Assembly: GCA_045125245.1 (NCBI GenBank)
Contig: JBGVNF010000062.1
Location: 1 to 32,312, forward strand
Reading direction: 5' to 3'
Length of the DNA: 32,312 bases
DNA from: SVEL01 sp045125245
Lineage (GTDB): Bacteria; Bacillota; Clostridia; Lachnospirales; Lachnospiraceae
Notes under the pieces: generated by a model
Told to the model about the DNA's origin: nothing
The model's database searches: none
The model's input: only the letters and a program-made list of their open reading frames with translations
Part shown: one piece after another, positions 23,373 to 31,958 of the stretch
How positions within the stretch are numbered: the stretch's first letter is position 1
Layout: each line of letters begins with the position of its first letter
Position numbers and translations under genes: made by a program

Positions 23373-24839
23373 ATGGATTTAGGCAAAATCGTAAAGGAAT
23401 TAATCGCATATCCCACAGAAGCAAATTGGTTTGAATTTAAAGAAAACTGGTATGAACCAAATGGGATTGGTGAATATATATCTTCGTTATCAAATGCAGC
23501 GGCATTGGAAGGACAGGAGTATGGATATCTGGTCTGGGGCGTAAACAATGAGACACATGAGATAACTGGTACGACATTTGATTTCAGAGTTGACGTAAAA
23601 AATGAACCATTAGAGCATTATCTAGCTAGACAGGTTACGCCAGATAATAATTTCACTTTTTATGAGATTTCCTTGGAAGAGAAAAGATTGGTGGTTATGG
23701 TTGTGCCAGCAGCTTCTAAGATACCAACTGGTTTTGATGGAAACAGATATTTACGAATTGGATCAAGCAAAGTAAATCTAAATAAATATCCGGAAAGAGA
23801 ATCTAATCTGTTTTATATTCTAAGAGTTGGTTTGCCAACGATGTGTAATACGGAGTCTGAGTATCAAGATTTGACATTTGATAAGTTGTTTGTTTATTAT
23901 GCCTCTAAAGGTGTATCGTTAAATAGGCGTACATTTAAGAAAAATCTTGGATTGCTGACGGATAATGGTAAATATAATCTATTGGCACAGTTGGTTTCAG
24001 ACGATAGTCATATTACAATTCGTTTTGCTATATTTAATGGGAAAGACAAGGCTTCTACTATGTATTCTGTAAGAGAATTTGGGAATACTTGTTTGTTGTT
24101 CTCTTTGGACAAGGTGTTGGAATATGGAGAAGTGCTTAATGTTCCACAGGCGGACGAACGTGGACGTAAAGTAGAGCGCAAAGAAGTAATGCTATTTGAT
24201 GAAGAAGCATATCGAGAAGCGGTTATCAATGCATTTGTTCATAATCAGTGGACAACAGGCAACGCGCCAATGTTGACTGTGTTTAGTGATAGAATAGAAA
24301 TTCTTTCTCGTGGCAAAATGCCACCGGGACAAACGCTAGAAGGATTCTTTGCTGGGGAATCAGTTCCTGTGAATCAGAAATTATCAGATATGCTCTTGCA
24401 GTTGCATATTAGTGAGCGTACTGGGCGTGGTGTTCCTAAGATTACCGAGGTATATGGTAAGGAAACTTATGAGTTCAGAGAGAATTCGATAGTGGTTTCG
24501 ATACCATTTACTAGGGTACGATTGGATGAAAATACCCAAGATGAAGTGAAAATGACCCCAGATGAAGCAAAAATGACCCTAGATGAAGCAAAAATGACCC
24601 TAGATGGCGGAGAAATGACCTTAGATGAGGGAGAAACCAGAAAAGAGAAAATTGCAAAAAGAATTTTGGAATTCTGTGTTATTCCAAGAAATATTTTGGA
24701 AATTACAGAACTACTTGAACTTAAAGAGAAAAAATCTGCAAGAAGACATATCAAGCCGCTTCTAGAGCAAGGTCGTTTAGCAATGACAATTCCAGATAAG
24801 CCTAATAGCAAAAATCAGAAGTATATTACAATTAGATAA
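23373..24839 (+). CDS. AlbA_2 (Schlafen-type) domain ATP-binding protein
   Basis: The 488-residue cytoplasmic protein starts with an AlbA_2/AAA_4 domain (about residues 10-130, with WFEFKENWYE and YGYLVWGVNNETHEITGT), a nucleic-acid-binding Schlafen-like fold. A GHKL-type ATPase C-terminal region follows (about 265-375, with YREAVINAFVHNQW, then RIEILSRGKMPPG and RTGRGVPKI). A run of 7-residue repeats based on DEAKMTL (about 390-425) leads to a C-terminal winged helix (about 430-488). These proteins are often called transcriptional regulators or RecG-like helicases, but their activity is mostly unproven. The ATG at 23373 has AGGAG 9 nt upstream; a TTG 9 bp earlier is unlikely. It lies 110 bp before the Wadjet operon on the same strand. 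Confidence 0.85.
   Translation: MDLGKIVKELIAYPTEANWFEFKENWYEPNGIGEYISSLSNAAALEGQEYGYLVWGVNNETHEITGTTFDFRVDVKNEPLEHYLARQVTPDNNFTFYEISLEEKRLVVMVVPAASKIPTGFDGNRYLRIGSSKVNLNKYPERESNLFYILRVGLPTMCNTESEYQDLTFDKLFVYYASKGVSLNRRTFKKNLGLLTDNGKYNLLAQLVSDDSHITIRFAIFNGKDKASTMYSVREFGNTCLLFSLDKVLEYGEVLNVPQADERGRKVERKEVMLFDEEAYREAVINAFVHNQWTTGNAPMLTVFSDRIEILSRGKMPPGQTLEGFFAGESVPVNQKLSDMLLQLHISERTGRGVPKITEVYGKETYEFRENSIVVSIPFTRVRLDENTQDEVKMTPDEAKMTLDEAKMTLDGGEMTLDEGETRKEKIAKRILEFCVIPRNILEITELLELKEKKSARRHIKPLLEQGRLAMTIPDKPNSKNQKYITIR
24540..24644 (+). repeat. 21-bp coding tandem repeat in the AlbA_2 gene
   Basis: Five in-frame 21-bp units start at 24540, 24561, 24582, 24603 and 24624. They encode DEVKMTP, DEAKMTL, DEAKMTL, DGGEMTL and DEGETRK. 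The second and third units are nearly identical in DNA, so the copy number probably varies among strains. The array is the linker between the ATPase part and the winged helix. Confidence 0.9.
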
Positions 24840-24869
24840 AATTATTAATTTCTTATAAAACAAAAAATG

Positions 24870-24898
24870 AATTTGTGTCAACATTGTTGACGCAAATT
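24870..24898. terminator. 13-bp inverted repeat between the AlbA_2 and jetA genes
   Basis: AATTTGTGTCAAC (24870-24882) and GTTGACGCAAATT (24886-24898) are complements but for one wobble, around ATT. The plus-strand side has no T-run, while the minus-strand side runs into TTTTTTG. It may terminate or attenuate AlbA_2 transcripts or be an operator. No clear promoter for jetA is visible in the 110-bp gap. Confidence 0.5.
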
Positions 24899-24949
24899 GA
24901 AAAAGTGGAAGGTTGTTCGAGTTAATAGACGAGCAGAAAGGGCTTTAGT

Positions 24950-26347
24950 ATGAAGAATTTATTTCAAATTCTCCCTAGTGATTTTTTTAAACCACTAACA
25001 AGTAAATATAGACAAGTATATGCAGATTGCATTCTACTTATTTTTAATACATTTAAACCAGAAATATCTTATGGTGTTAATCGTGAGATTGTGGTGAAAG
25101 TATTGACGGAATATTTTGAAGTAGATGATATGGAGATGACTTTTGATGATGAGGAAACCTTTATAAAGGATGCAAGAGAAAAGGCTAATGCAGTTATAGC
25201 ATTCCTTAAATTATGTGGATGGATTGAGTATGAGCAGGAGAGAAATCATCAGTTAAATGTGGTGTTATATGAATATGCAGTGCCTATTATAGAAAGCATG
25301 AATAAGGTGATACAGGAAGAAGAAGCGGAATATCAAGGACTTATATCACAGATACATGCAAGTTTGCAGAATAGAGATTTGTATGCAAAGCCGTATGAGT
25401 TGATTATAAAGGGTGTTAAAGAAAATACGGATAGATTGATTTCTGAATTGAAAAAGTTAAATGCCAGTATAAAGAGGCATATGGATAGGCAGACTGCAGA
25501 TATGAGCGCTGCAGAAATTATTGATCATTTTTTTGAATATCATAAGAATATTGGGTCAAAGGCTTATCTGCGTATGAAGACTAGTGAAAATATTTCGTAT
25601 TTTAGAAGTTCTATTATTGAGAAGATAGAAGAAATGATGGAAAATGCTACAGTTATGGAGCGCGCTGTTATAGGCTTTATGGAAGTTGAGCAAGAGGAAG
25701 ATAAAGAAAAAGCATATGATAATTTAGTATCAGAGTTGTTAGATGTAAAGTCTATGTTTTATCGTTTGGACGAGATTATAGAAGATATAGATGTTAAACA
25801 TATGCGATATATGAAAAATGCTGTTATGCGTGCAAGATTTAAATTGGCAACAGGTAACAATATGGAGGGAAAGTTAGCTAAGATATTGGATTTAATTGCG
25901 GAAGAAATTAATAATGGTGGAGAGAAGGCTGAAGTAGTTTCTGAGGATTTAACCAGTCTATGCAGTATTTATACACAAGGATATATTTCACCAGAATCAC
26001 TTAGAGCAATACCTGTTTCTAGAAAGAATGTTGTAGTAGATAACCTATCAGAAGGCCAGCTTATGAGCGATGAACAAAGATTATTGTACAAGGAAGCGCT
26101 TAAACAAAAGAATAGGCAGAGATTCTCTAGAAAAAATATTAACGAGTATGTAAGTACACTACTTGAAGGAAGGGAAAGGATGTTTGTCGAAGAGATAGCT
26201 GTTGAAAGTAAGAGAGATTTGATTCGAATCATATATATAAGTATTTATGCAGGTAATCGTGCTAATAATTATGAATTAAAGAGAACTGATAAAAGAATTA
26301 ACAAGATGGGATATGAATTTCCGTTATTTGAAATAATCAAAAGATAG
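24950..26347 (+). CDS. jetA: Wadjet system subunit JetA (kleisin-like)
   Basis: The 465-residue soluble, helix-rich protein begins MKNLFQILPSDFFKPLTSKY, then YADCILLIFN, a start characteristic of the DUF5716/JetA family. It continues with long amphipathic helices (about residues 110-330). JetA is the MukF-like kleisin that bridges the SMC heads of the Wadjet complex, which cleaves circular plasmid DNA. The identification rests on this start plus the order jetA-jetB-jetC-jetD and the sizes. The type-I JetA family (DUF3375) does not fit, so this is a type II or III-like system; I do not assign the subtype. The ATG follows AGAAAGGG. jetB begins 8 bp after the stop. Confidence 0.85.
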   Translation: MKNLFQILPSDFFKPLTSKYRQVYADCILLIFNTFKPEISYGVNREIVVKVLTEYFEVDDMEMTFDDEETFIKDAREKANAVIAFLKLCGWIEYEQERNHQLNVVLYEYAVPIIESMNKVIQEEEAEYQGLISQIHASLQNRDLYAKPYELIIKGVKENTDRLISELKKLNASIKRHMDRQTADMSAAEIIDHFFEYHKNIGSKAYLRMKTSENISYFRSSIIEKIEEMMENATVMERAVIGFMEVEQEEDKEKAYDNLVSELLDVKSMFYRLDEIIEDIDVKHMRYMKNAVMRARFKLATGNNMEGKLAKILDLIAEEINNGGEKAEVVSEDLTSLCSIYTQGYISPESLRAIPVSRKNVVVDNLSEGQLMSDEQRLLYKEALKQKNRQRFSRKNINEYVSTLLEGRERMFVEEIAVESKRDLIRIIYISIYAGNRANNYELKRTDKRINKMGYEFPLFEIIKR

Positions 26348-26355
26348 GAGAAACT

Positions 26356-26979
26356 ATGTTTGAGATATTGAATGAATCGGTTGCACAGAAAGAAAAATTC
26401 AGAAATGCGGCTAATAAATTATTAAATCATTGTTTTTTGCTTAAAAAGCGTGAGGATACTAAAAAGGATTATATGTTTGTAAAGCAAAATTTTGAAATGT
26501 TTGTTACATATTTTGAGCTACTTGGATATGATTTAAAATTAAATGAAGATCAGGGAGTTATAGGCATTGCAAATCAATTTGGTACAGGTAGAGTTGATTT
26601 GAATAAATATAATAGTATTATTTTGCTTATACTTCGACTTTTATATATAGAAAAAAGAAAAGAATTGGCTACATATTCAGAGGAAGTGACAGTACTTATG
26701 GAAGAGATTCGTGAAAAATTTGCAATGCTTAAGATTAAGTCAAAGCCAAATTTGGATAAGAGTATGGAGAAAGATTTTGTTAAAGAATTTAAAAAATATA
26801 ATATTATTCAGAATTTGGATACGGATGTGAATCAGGCAGATACGAGAATTGTGATATATCCGTCAATTATATTGGCTGTTGCTGTAGAGAATGTTAATGA
26901 TTATTATGAAATGACGATGCAAAAGCTAAAAGAATATGCTGAGAATAAGGATATTGTATCTGATAATGATGAACAGTAG
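26356..26979 (+). CDS. jetB: Wadjet system subunit JetB (MukE-like)
   Basis: The 207-residue protein consists of winged-helix-like helices and strands, with LLNHCFLLKKREDTKKDY, FVTYFELLGYDLKLNEDQGV and a C-terminal acidic tail. This is the size and place of the MukE-like JetB subunit, which binds the kleisin and DNA. Its exact Pfam family (DUF4194 or DUF6063) cannot be settled by eye. The ATG uses an AGGAG that overlaps the jetA stop codon, and the next gene follows directly. Confidence comes mainly from position between jetA and the SMC-like gene. Confidence 0.8.
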   Translation: MFEILNESVAQKEKFRNAANKLLNHCFLLKKREDTKKDYMFVKQNFEMFVTYFELLGYDLKLNEDQGVIGIANQFGTGRVDLNKYNSIILLILRLLYIEKRKELATYSEEVTVLMEEIREKFAMLKIKSKPNLDKSMEKDFVKEFKKYNIIQNLDTDVNQADTRIVIYPSIILAVAVENVNDYYEMTMQKLKEYAENKDIVSDNDEQ

Positions 26980-27012
26980 ATGAATATAGTGTATATTGAA
27001 AAGGAAATTAGA

Positions 27013-30000
27013 ATGAACAATCAAAAAAAGATTTTAACTAGAATACAATTGATTAATTGGCATTACTTTGAAAATGAAAGAATATCTCTTAATGGTTCAA
27101 CTCTTATAAGTGGTGAAAATACTGCTGGTAAATCTACTATACTAGATGCTATTCAGTTGGTACTTACAACAAATACAAGAAGATTTAATGTGGCAGCTAA
27201 TGAAAAGGGTAATCGTAATCTTAAGGGATATGTGCGTTGTAAGGTCGGGAATGTTGGAGAAACTTATCTTCGTAAGAATGTAGTACCTGCCAATGTTGCA
27301 TTGGAATTTTATGAAGAAAAAGATGATAGATACTTTGTAATGGGTGTACATTTGACCTCGCAGGATGAGGAAAGTCCTGTTAGTACAAAATGGTATGTTG
27401 AGGAGTGTAGACTTGAAGAATTGTCATTTGTAGTTGATAATCGACCAGCTTTAGCAGAGGAATTTAAAAATAATAATAAACGAGTTAGATTTATTGAACA
27501 GAAAAACGCTGCAAAAGACAGATTTAAACAAAGAATGGGGCATTTAGATGATAAGTTTTTTGATATTATTCCAAAGTCATTGGCATTTAAGCCTATGGAT
27601 AACGTTAAAGAATTTATCAATAAATTTGTTTTAGCTGATGAAAAGATTGATGTGGCATCTTTGCGTGCAAATATAGAAACATTAAGTGAATTGGAGCTAT
27701 TGCTTGACCGTTCACAAAAACAGTATATTGCACTGGAAGATATACTTTCAACATATGAAAGAATTGAAAAAAAGGATAAGGATATTATTATTAATGATAT
27801 TCTGCTTGCTCTCGCTTCAAGAGATTCAGTGAAAAGTGATATAGAAGATAAAGAAAAAGATATTAGATTGAAAAGTCAAGCTATTGAATCAAATAAAGAA
27901 CAGCTTGACAATATAGATAATAAGATAAGGGCACTAGAAGAACAGATATTAGGAATTAATGTTACTATAAATAATAACTCATCAAGTAAGATGATAGAAG
28001 ATTGTAAACGTCGAATTGATGAGGTTAATAAGGATATCGAAAAGTATAAGAACGAGGAAATAAAACTTACAGAGCAGGTTAAGAATTTAAAAAAATTCAG
28101 TCAGTGTGTAAAAGAACTTGGTTATAGTATAGTGTCTGTTAATGACATAAATGTATTAACATCTCAGGTGGGATATTATGAAAAGACAAGTATTATCGAG
28201 CAGATAGTTGCATTTCAGGCAAAAGAATTAAAAGAAATAGAAGATAAATATGCAGAATATAAGTATAGAATGAATGAGCTTAATAAGAAGATAGAAGAGC
28301 TGCAGAATAGGCTTAGTGAACTTGAAAAACATAATCTTACATACCCACAGCATACTGTAATGTTAAAGGATACCATTGAAAAGGAATTTGAAAAGAGAAG
28401 GATAAATTCAAGGGTATATATACTTGCAGAACTATTAGAGGTTACTGATGAAAAGTGGATAAATGCGGTAGAAGGTTATATGAATAACCAAAAGTTTTAT
28501 CTTGTTGTAGAACCACAGTATTATAATGTGGCATTGGAGATGTATAACAAACGACGAGATAAAATACATACAGCAGGTATTATAAATACAAGAAAATTAC
28601 CGCTAGACATAGAGGTGGATAATAAATCCTTGGCGTATGTAGTAAAAAGTGAGAACAGATATGCTAAGGCATTTGCAAATTATTTATTGGGCAGAGTGTT
28701 TAGATGTAATGACATAAGTGAGCTGGAGAATTATGATATTGCTATTACAGCAGAATGCATGCTATATCAAGGGTATGTTGTGCGACATATTAACCCTAAG
28801 TATTATCATGATCCGTATATAGGTAGAAATGCATATAGAACACAAATTGTCAATGTAAGAACACAATTAGAGGAATTGAGTGGAGTAAGGAAGAAGCTTC
28901 GTGAAGAAATTTTGGCATATAATACAGTAATAGAGGCAAAAGAGAAATTTAATATTGAAATGTTGAAATTATATGTTAATGCACCAGTTCGCATAGCGGA
29001 GCTTAAAGAACAGTTAAAACTTGAAAAGGTTGAATTGGATAAGGCTATGAAGGATCCAACATATATACAGCTTCAGATGGACTTAGATGATAAACAGGAA
29101 GAGAAGAAAAGTGCGGATGCAGAATGGAAAGATTTGTCTAATGAAAATGCTAGACTTTTTAATAAAGTGGAAATATTGAGAGAAGAACTGGCAGAAAAGC
29201 AGGGACTGTTAAAGGAAAGTAATCAGAAGCTTGAAAATAAGTTGGATGTAGATGGAGTTTCGTATAGAGTAGCAGAGGATAAATATGAATTTAATCGAAA
29301 AACGAAGACTGCGAAGAAAATATATGAAAATTTTTCACCACAACGTACACAGTTTGAAACTGAAAGAAATAACCTGGTAGATGAGCTTAAGGATAAACAG
29401 TATCGATATAATACAGATTTTACACAGGATTTTGTAATCGGTATTACAGGAATAGTTGAATATAGAGAGGCAGCAGCTAATCTAAAAACTGTTGAGATGA
29501 TACGATATGAGGAGAAGCTAAGACAGGCAAAGGATGACTGTGAACAGATATTTAAGAGTGATTTCTTGTCAAAGATGAAAGAACTTATCGAAAAAGCAAA
29601 GACAGAGTTTAAGAACCTTAACAAAGCATTGGATAATATTTATTATGGTGATGACAGTTATCATTTCATAATTAGCTTTGATAAGAAAAAAGAAGGATTG
29701 TATCGTATGATTACGGCTGAAAATAACATAGAAGGTATCAATTTGTGGACAGCTCAGTTTGAAGAACAGTATAAAGAAGAAATGTCTGAGCTATTTGATA
29801 AGCTTATGACGAAGGATGATAATGGACAAAAAATAGTTGAAGAATATACAGATTATCGTTCTTATCTTGACTATGACATAGAGATACAAAAAAGAGATGG
29901 CAGTAAGCAACTTTTCTCGAAAATATATGGAGAAAAAAGTGGTAGTGAAACGCAGGTTCCGTATTATGTTGCCATTGCAGCATCATTTTATCAGCTATAT

Positions 30001-30222
30001 AGATATGGCAATAGCGTTCGTGTAATGCTACTTGATGAGGCTTTTGATAAAATGGATGATGAACGAATAGGGTCGATGATGGAATTTTTCAATGGTCTTG
30101 ACCTACAGGTTATTATGGCAACACCACCAGCAAAGATAGAAATTATAGGTGAAAAGGTAGATACAGTTTTGACTGCTATAAGAGTAGATCAAAGCAGTAT
30201 AGTGGAGGAATATGACTTTTAA
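27013..30222 (+). CDS. jetC: Wadjet system subunit JetC (SMC/MukB-like ATPase)
   Basis: The 1069-residue motor subunit binds DNA and extrudes loops using ATP. The N-terminal head has Walker A SGENTAGKST (residues 33-42). Long coiled coils (about 240-445 and 640-860) flank a hinge-like globular part (about 455-640, with LAELLEVTDEKWINAVEGYM). The C-terminal head has the signature KSGSETQ (976-981) and Walker B VMLLDEAFDKMD (D1008, E1009). All ATPase motifs are intact. An ATG at 26980 in the same frame touches the jetB stop but lacks a ribosome site; ATG 27013 has AAAGGA upstream and gives the normal head start. jetD overlaps its end by 11 bp. Confidence 0.93.
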   Translation: MNNQKKILTRIQLINWHYFENERISLNGSTLISGENTAGKSTILDAIQLVLTTNTRRFNVAANEKGNRNLKGYVRCKVGNVGETYLRKNVVPANVALEFYEEKDDRYFVMGVHLTSQDEESPVSTKWYVEECRLEELSFVVDNRPALAEEFKNNNKRVRFIEQKNAAKDRFKQRMGHLDDKFFDIIPKSLAFKPMDNVKEFINKFVLADEKIDVASLRANIETLSELELLLDRSQKQYIALEDILSTYERIEKKDKDIIINDILLALASRDSVKSDIEDKEKDIRLKSQAIESNKEQLDNIDNKIRALEEQILGINVTINNNSSSKMIEDCKRRIDEVNKDIEKYKNEEIKLTEQVKNLKKFSQCVKELGYSIVSVNDINVLTSQVGYYEKTSIIEQIVAFQAKELKEIEDKYAEYKYRMNELNKKIEELQNRLSELEKHNLTYPQHTVMLKDTIEKEFEKRRINSRVYILAELLEVTDEKWINAVEGYMNNQKFYLVVEPQYYNVALEMYNKRRDKIHTAGIINTRKLPLDIEVDNKSLAYVVKSENRYAKAFANYLLGRVFRCNDISELENYDIAITAECMLYQGYVVRHINPKYYHDPYIGRNAYRTQIVNVRTQLEELSGVRKKLREEILAYNTVIEAKEKFNIEMLKLYVNAPVRIAELKEQLKLEKVELDKAMKDPTYIQLQMDLDDKQEEKKSADAEWKDLSNENARLFNKVEILREELAEKQGLLKESNQKLENKLDVDGVSYRVAEDKYEFNRKTKTAKKIYENFSPQRTQFETERNNLVDELKDKQYRYNTDFTQDFVIGITGIVEYREAAANLKTVEMIRYEEKLRQAKDDCEQIFKSDFLSKMKELIEKAKTEFKNLNKALDNIYYGDDSYHFIISFDKKKEGLYRMITAENNIEGINLWTAQFEEQYKEEMSELFDKLMTKDDNGQKIVEEYTDYRSYLDYDIEIQKRDGSKQLFSKIYGEKSGSETQVPYYVAIAASFYQLYRYGNSVRVMLLDEAFDKMDDERIGSMMEFFNGLDLQVIMATPPAKIEIIGEKVDTVLTAIRVDQSSIVEEYDF

Positions 30223-31429
30223 GAAAATACAGGATATAGTTTTAAATAAACTGTTAGATAAATATGAAAAAAGTAAGACCTTTACAGGTACAAACCAGAT
30301 GAATCAAAGCTTTGGAAAAAGGGTTTCGGAGATGTTTTCAAAGTACAATGATGATGCAGAGTATGAGTTGTTTTGTGATGTTAACGAGGCATTACATAAG
30401 CTTGAAATGTTACAGTATATTTCTATTATATATGAGAGAGGCGATATTATTAATATGGTCTCTTTGAATGTTGCAAATTTGGATGAAATATATGAATTTG
30501 TTGGGCGTGAACCTAAAAGAGATGAGAATGGCTGGCTACTTGATACTATGCTATATTTTGAAAATAAGCTAAATAATAATTCAAGACTTCAACTACTTGA
30601 AAATTATTTTAAGATACAAAGAGAAAAGTTGTCAAAAAATCAGAAGGTAGAATATTTTGACGGCGAAAAGACAAATTATGTGGATTTATTAACGCTTGTA
30701 TACGAATTACTTATAAATGAAAATGAAATATTTGTAAGAGATTTATCTATTAGATTATTTCACGATTCAAAGAGAGTAGAAAAGCTTGAGTCTAAAGCAA
30801 AAGCTTTATTGTATCAGTATGGTGAGTATTTGGATAAGGAGACAGTATTTGAGGAATGCAATGTTCTAAAGACACCGACATATGTAAGTGTAAAAGGAAA
30901 GGCTATACTGATGATCGCTGGGCAAACAGTGGATTTATCAAAGCTTATGGGAGATATAGCATTGTCCACAGAATCGTTAAAGGAACTGGAGAGTGTGAAG
31001 GTTACAGGGAAGAGGATTGTGACTGTTGAGAATTTGACAAGTTTTCACAATTACGGAGCAGCTAAACAAGAGAGTGATGATTTTATTATATATCTTGGCG
31101 GCTTTCATAATAGAGCAAAAAGAGAGTTTTTAATGAAGCTATATGAGCAAAATAAGGATAAAGAGTATCGTCACTTTGGGGATATTGATGCGGGTGGTTT
31201 TTACATACTTGAGCATCTGAAGCGTAAGACAGGTATTCCTTTTGTGTCGTTGTGTATGGATATAAATACGTTAGAGAAATATATGGAGCATACAAAAGCA
31301 TTGACTGTAAATGATAGGAAGAGACTAGAACTTTTGCTTAATAAATTGGAATGTGACAGGGAGGTGGTTGAGTTTATGCTAAATAAGGATTGTAAGCTTG
31401 AACAGGAAGCAGTTTATGAATTGGCGTAA
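30212..31429 (+). CDS. jetD: Wadjet system subunit JetD (Toprim nuclease)
   Basis: The 405-residue protein is the DNA-cleaving subunit of Wadjet. The N-terminal half is helical and probably binds DNA. The C-terminal half is a Toprim domain of the DUF2220 type, with the catalytic Glu in VENLTSFHNYG (E273) and the DxD in FGDIDAGGF (D324 and D326). These residues bind the metal ions for cutting. All are present, so the system looks functional. The ATG lies inside the end of jetC with GTGGAGG upstream, so translation is coupled. It is the last gene of the operon. A hairpin AACTATCCG/CGGATAGTT (31462-31486) follows without a clear T-run. Confidence 0.92.
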   Translation: MTFKKIQDIVLNKLLDKYEKSKTFTGTNQMNQSFGKRVSEMFSKYNDDAEYELFCDVNEALHKLEMLQYISIIYERGDIINMVSLNVANLDEIYEFVGREPKRDENGWLLDTMLYFENKLNNNSRLQLLENYFKIQREKLSKNQKVEYFDGEKTNYVDLLTLVYELLINENEIFVRDLSIRLFHDSKRVEKLESKAKALLYQYGEYLDKETVFEECNVLKTPTYVSVKGKAILMIAGQTVDLSKLMGDIALSTESLKELESVKVTGKRIVTVENLTSFHNYGAAKQESDDFIIYLGGFHNRAKREFLMKLYEQNKDKEYRHFGDIDAGGFYILEHLKRKTGIPFVSLCMDINTLEKYMEHTKALTVNDRKRLELLLNKLECDREVVEFMLNKDCKLEQEAVYELA

Positions 31430-31461
31430 GAGCAATCTATTTCTGTTTTGTGTGGGAAATT

Positions 31462-31486
31462 AACTATCCGGAAATTTCGGATAGTT
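31462..31486 (+). repeat. 9-bp inverted repeat after jetD
   Basis: AACTATCCG and CGGATAGTT are perfect complements around GAAATTT. GGAAATTTCGGATAGTT (31470-31486) is identical to 23174-23190 near the truncated ORF upstream of the AlbA_2 gene. It could weakly terminate jetABCD, though no T-run follows. Confidence 0.5.
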
Positions 31487-31515
31487 TAAATGAAGATGCT
31501 AAGACAATAAATAAA

Positions 31516-31620
31516 TTTACATTTCGCATCCTTCGTGTTATATTAAATAATGGTTTAAATTAACAATAATGATAATCAAAGGAGATATATATTATGAAAC
31601 TCGGTATCGTTATTGGTTGA
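31516..31620 (+). pseudogene. Orphan promoter, ribosome site and 8-codon gene start
   Basis: TTTACA (31516-31521) and TATATT (31539-31544) are 17 bp apart, with an extended TG. AAAGGAG follows, then an ATG at 31594 opening MKLGIVIG, with a TGA at once after it (31618-31620). A strong expression signal attached to an 8-residue ORF looks like a gene cut just after its start, or a leader peptide. The rest of 31621-31780 holds no gene. Confidence 0.4.
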
Positions 31621-31736
31621 CGATTTTTCTATAGTTTCATATAAGGCGATAAATCTCTGTAAAAGCTTATAAATAAAGGGTTTAGAGTATTGCCTCTATC
31701 TATATATGTTTATATAAATTCGTATAAGTTTTAGAA

Positions 31737-31760
31737 AAATGGCACAGTAAATGGCACAGT
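31737..31760 (+). repeat. 12-bp tandem direct repeat
   Basis: AAATGGCACAGT occurs twice in tandem (31737-31748 and 31749-31760). It lies in the decayed stretch after jetD. It might be a recombination-site remnant, but no integrase gene is present. Confidence 0.6.
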
Positions 31761-31813
31761 AGAGGATTAAGGGAAGTAAGCTCTGAAATAGCAAATAGAA
31801 TATTGAAGTTTGT

Positions 31814-31850
31814 AAAGAGGTTATCCGTAAGGATAGCCTTTTTGTGTATT
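31814..31850 (+). terminator. Terminator hairpin, family member 3
   Basis: AAAGAGGTTATCC (31814-31826) pairs with GGATAGCCTTTTT (31831-31843) with wobbles. TGTGTATTT follows. It is related to the hairpins at 19884 and 22890, and like the first it is preceded by GCTCTGAAATAGC (31780). Confidence 0.75.
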
Positions 31851-31862
31851 TATATGATAAAC

Positions 31863-31952
31863 AAAAAGTCGCACCTGCTAAACTGCAAGTGCGATACATT
31901 TGTTAATATTACGAGTCCTACGCAGCTCCAGGACGGAACAACATATGACTCT
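31863..31952 (-). ncRNA. Candidate small RNA on the minus strand
   Basis: About 90 nt lie between a good minus-strand promoter (31959-31986) and a minus-strand intrinsic terminator (31870-31893). Inside, GAGTC and GACTC close a stem, and a longer imperfect hairpin contains GTTCC-GTCCT-GGAGC. There is no convincing ORF; an 8-codon ATG frame (MLFRPGAA) exists without a ribosome site. I do not recognise the RNA family. It could be an sRNA, an antisense regulator or the remnant of a leader. Confidence 0.45.
31870..31893 (-). terminator. Minus-strand terminator of the small RNA
   Basis: Read on the minus strand, CGCACTTGC-AGTTTA-GCAGGTGCG forms a 9-bp stem with one G-U pair, followed by ACTTTTTGTTT. 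Confidence 0.8.
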
Positions 31953-31958
31953 ATAAAT

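Noticed and set aside
31696..31899. 67-codon minus-strand hydrophobic ORF that could be a type I toxin
   Set aside because: It begins inside the minus-strand terminator and has no ribosome site. The hydrophobicity comes from AT-rich DNA.
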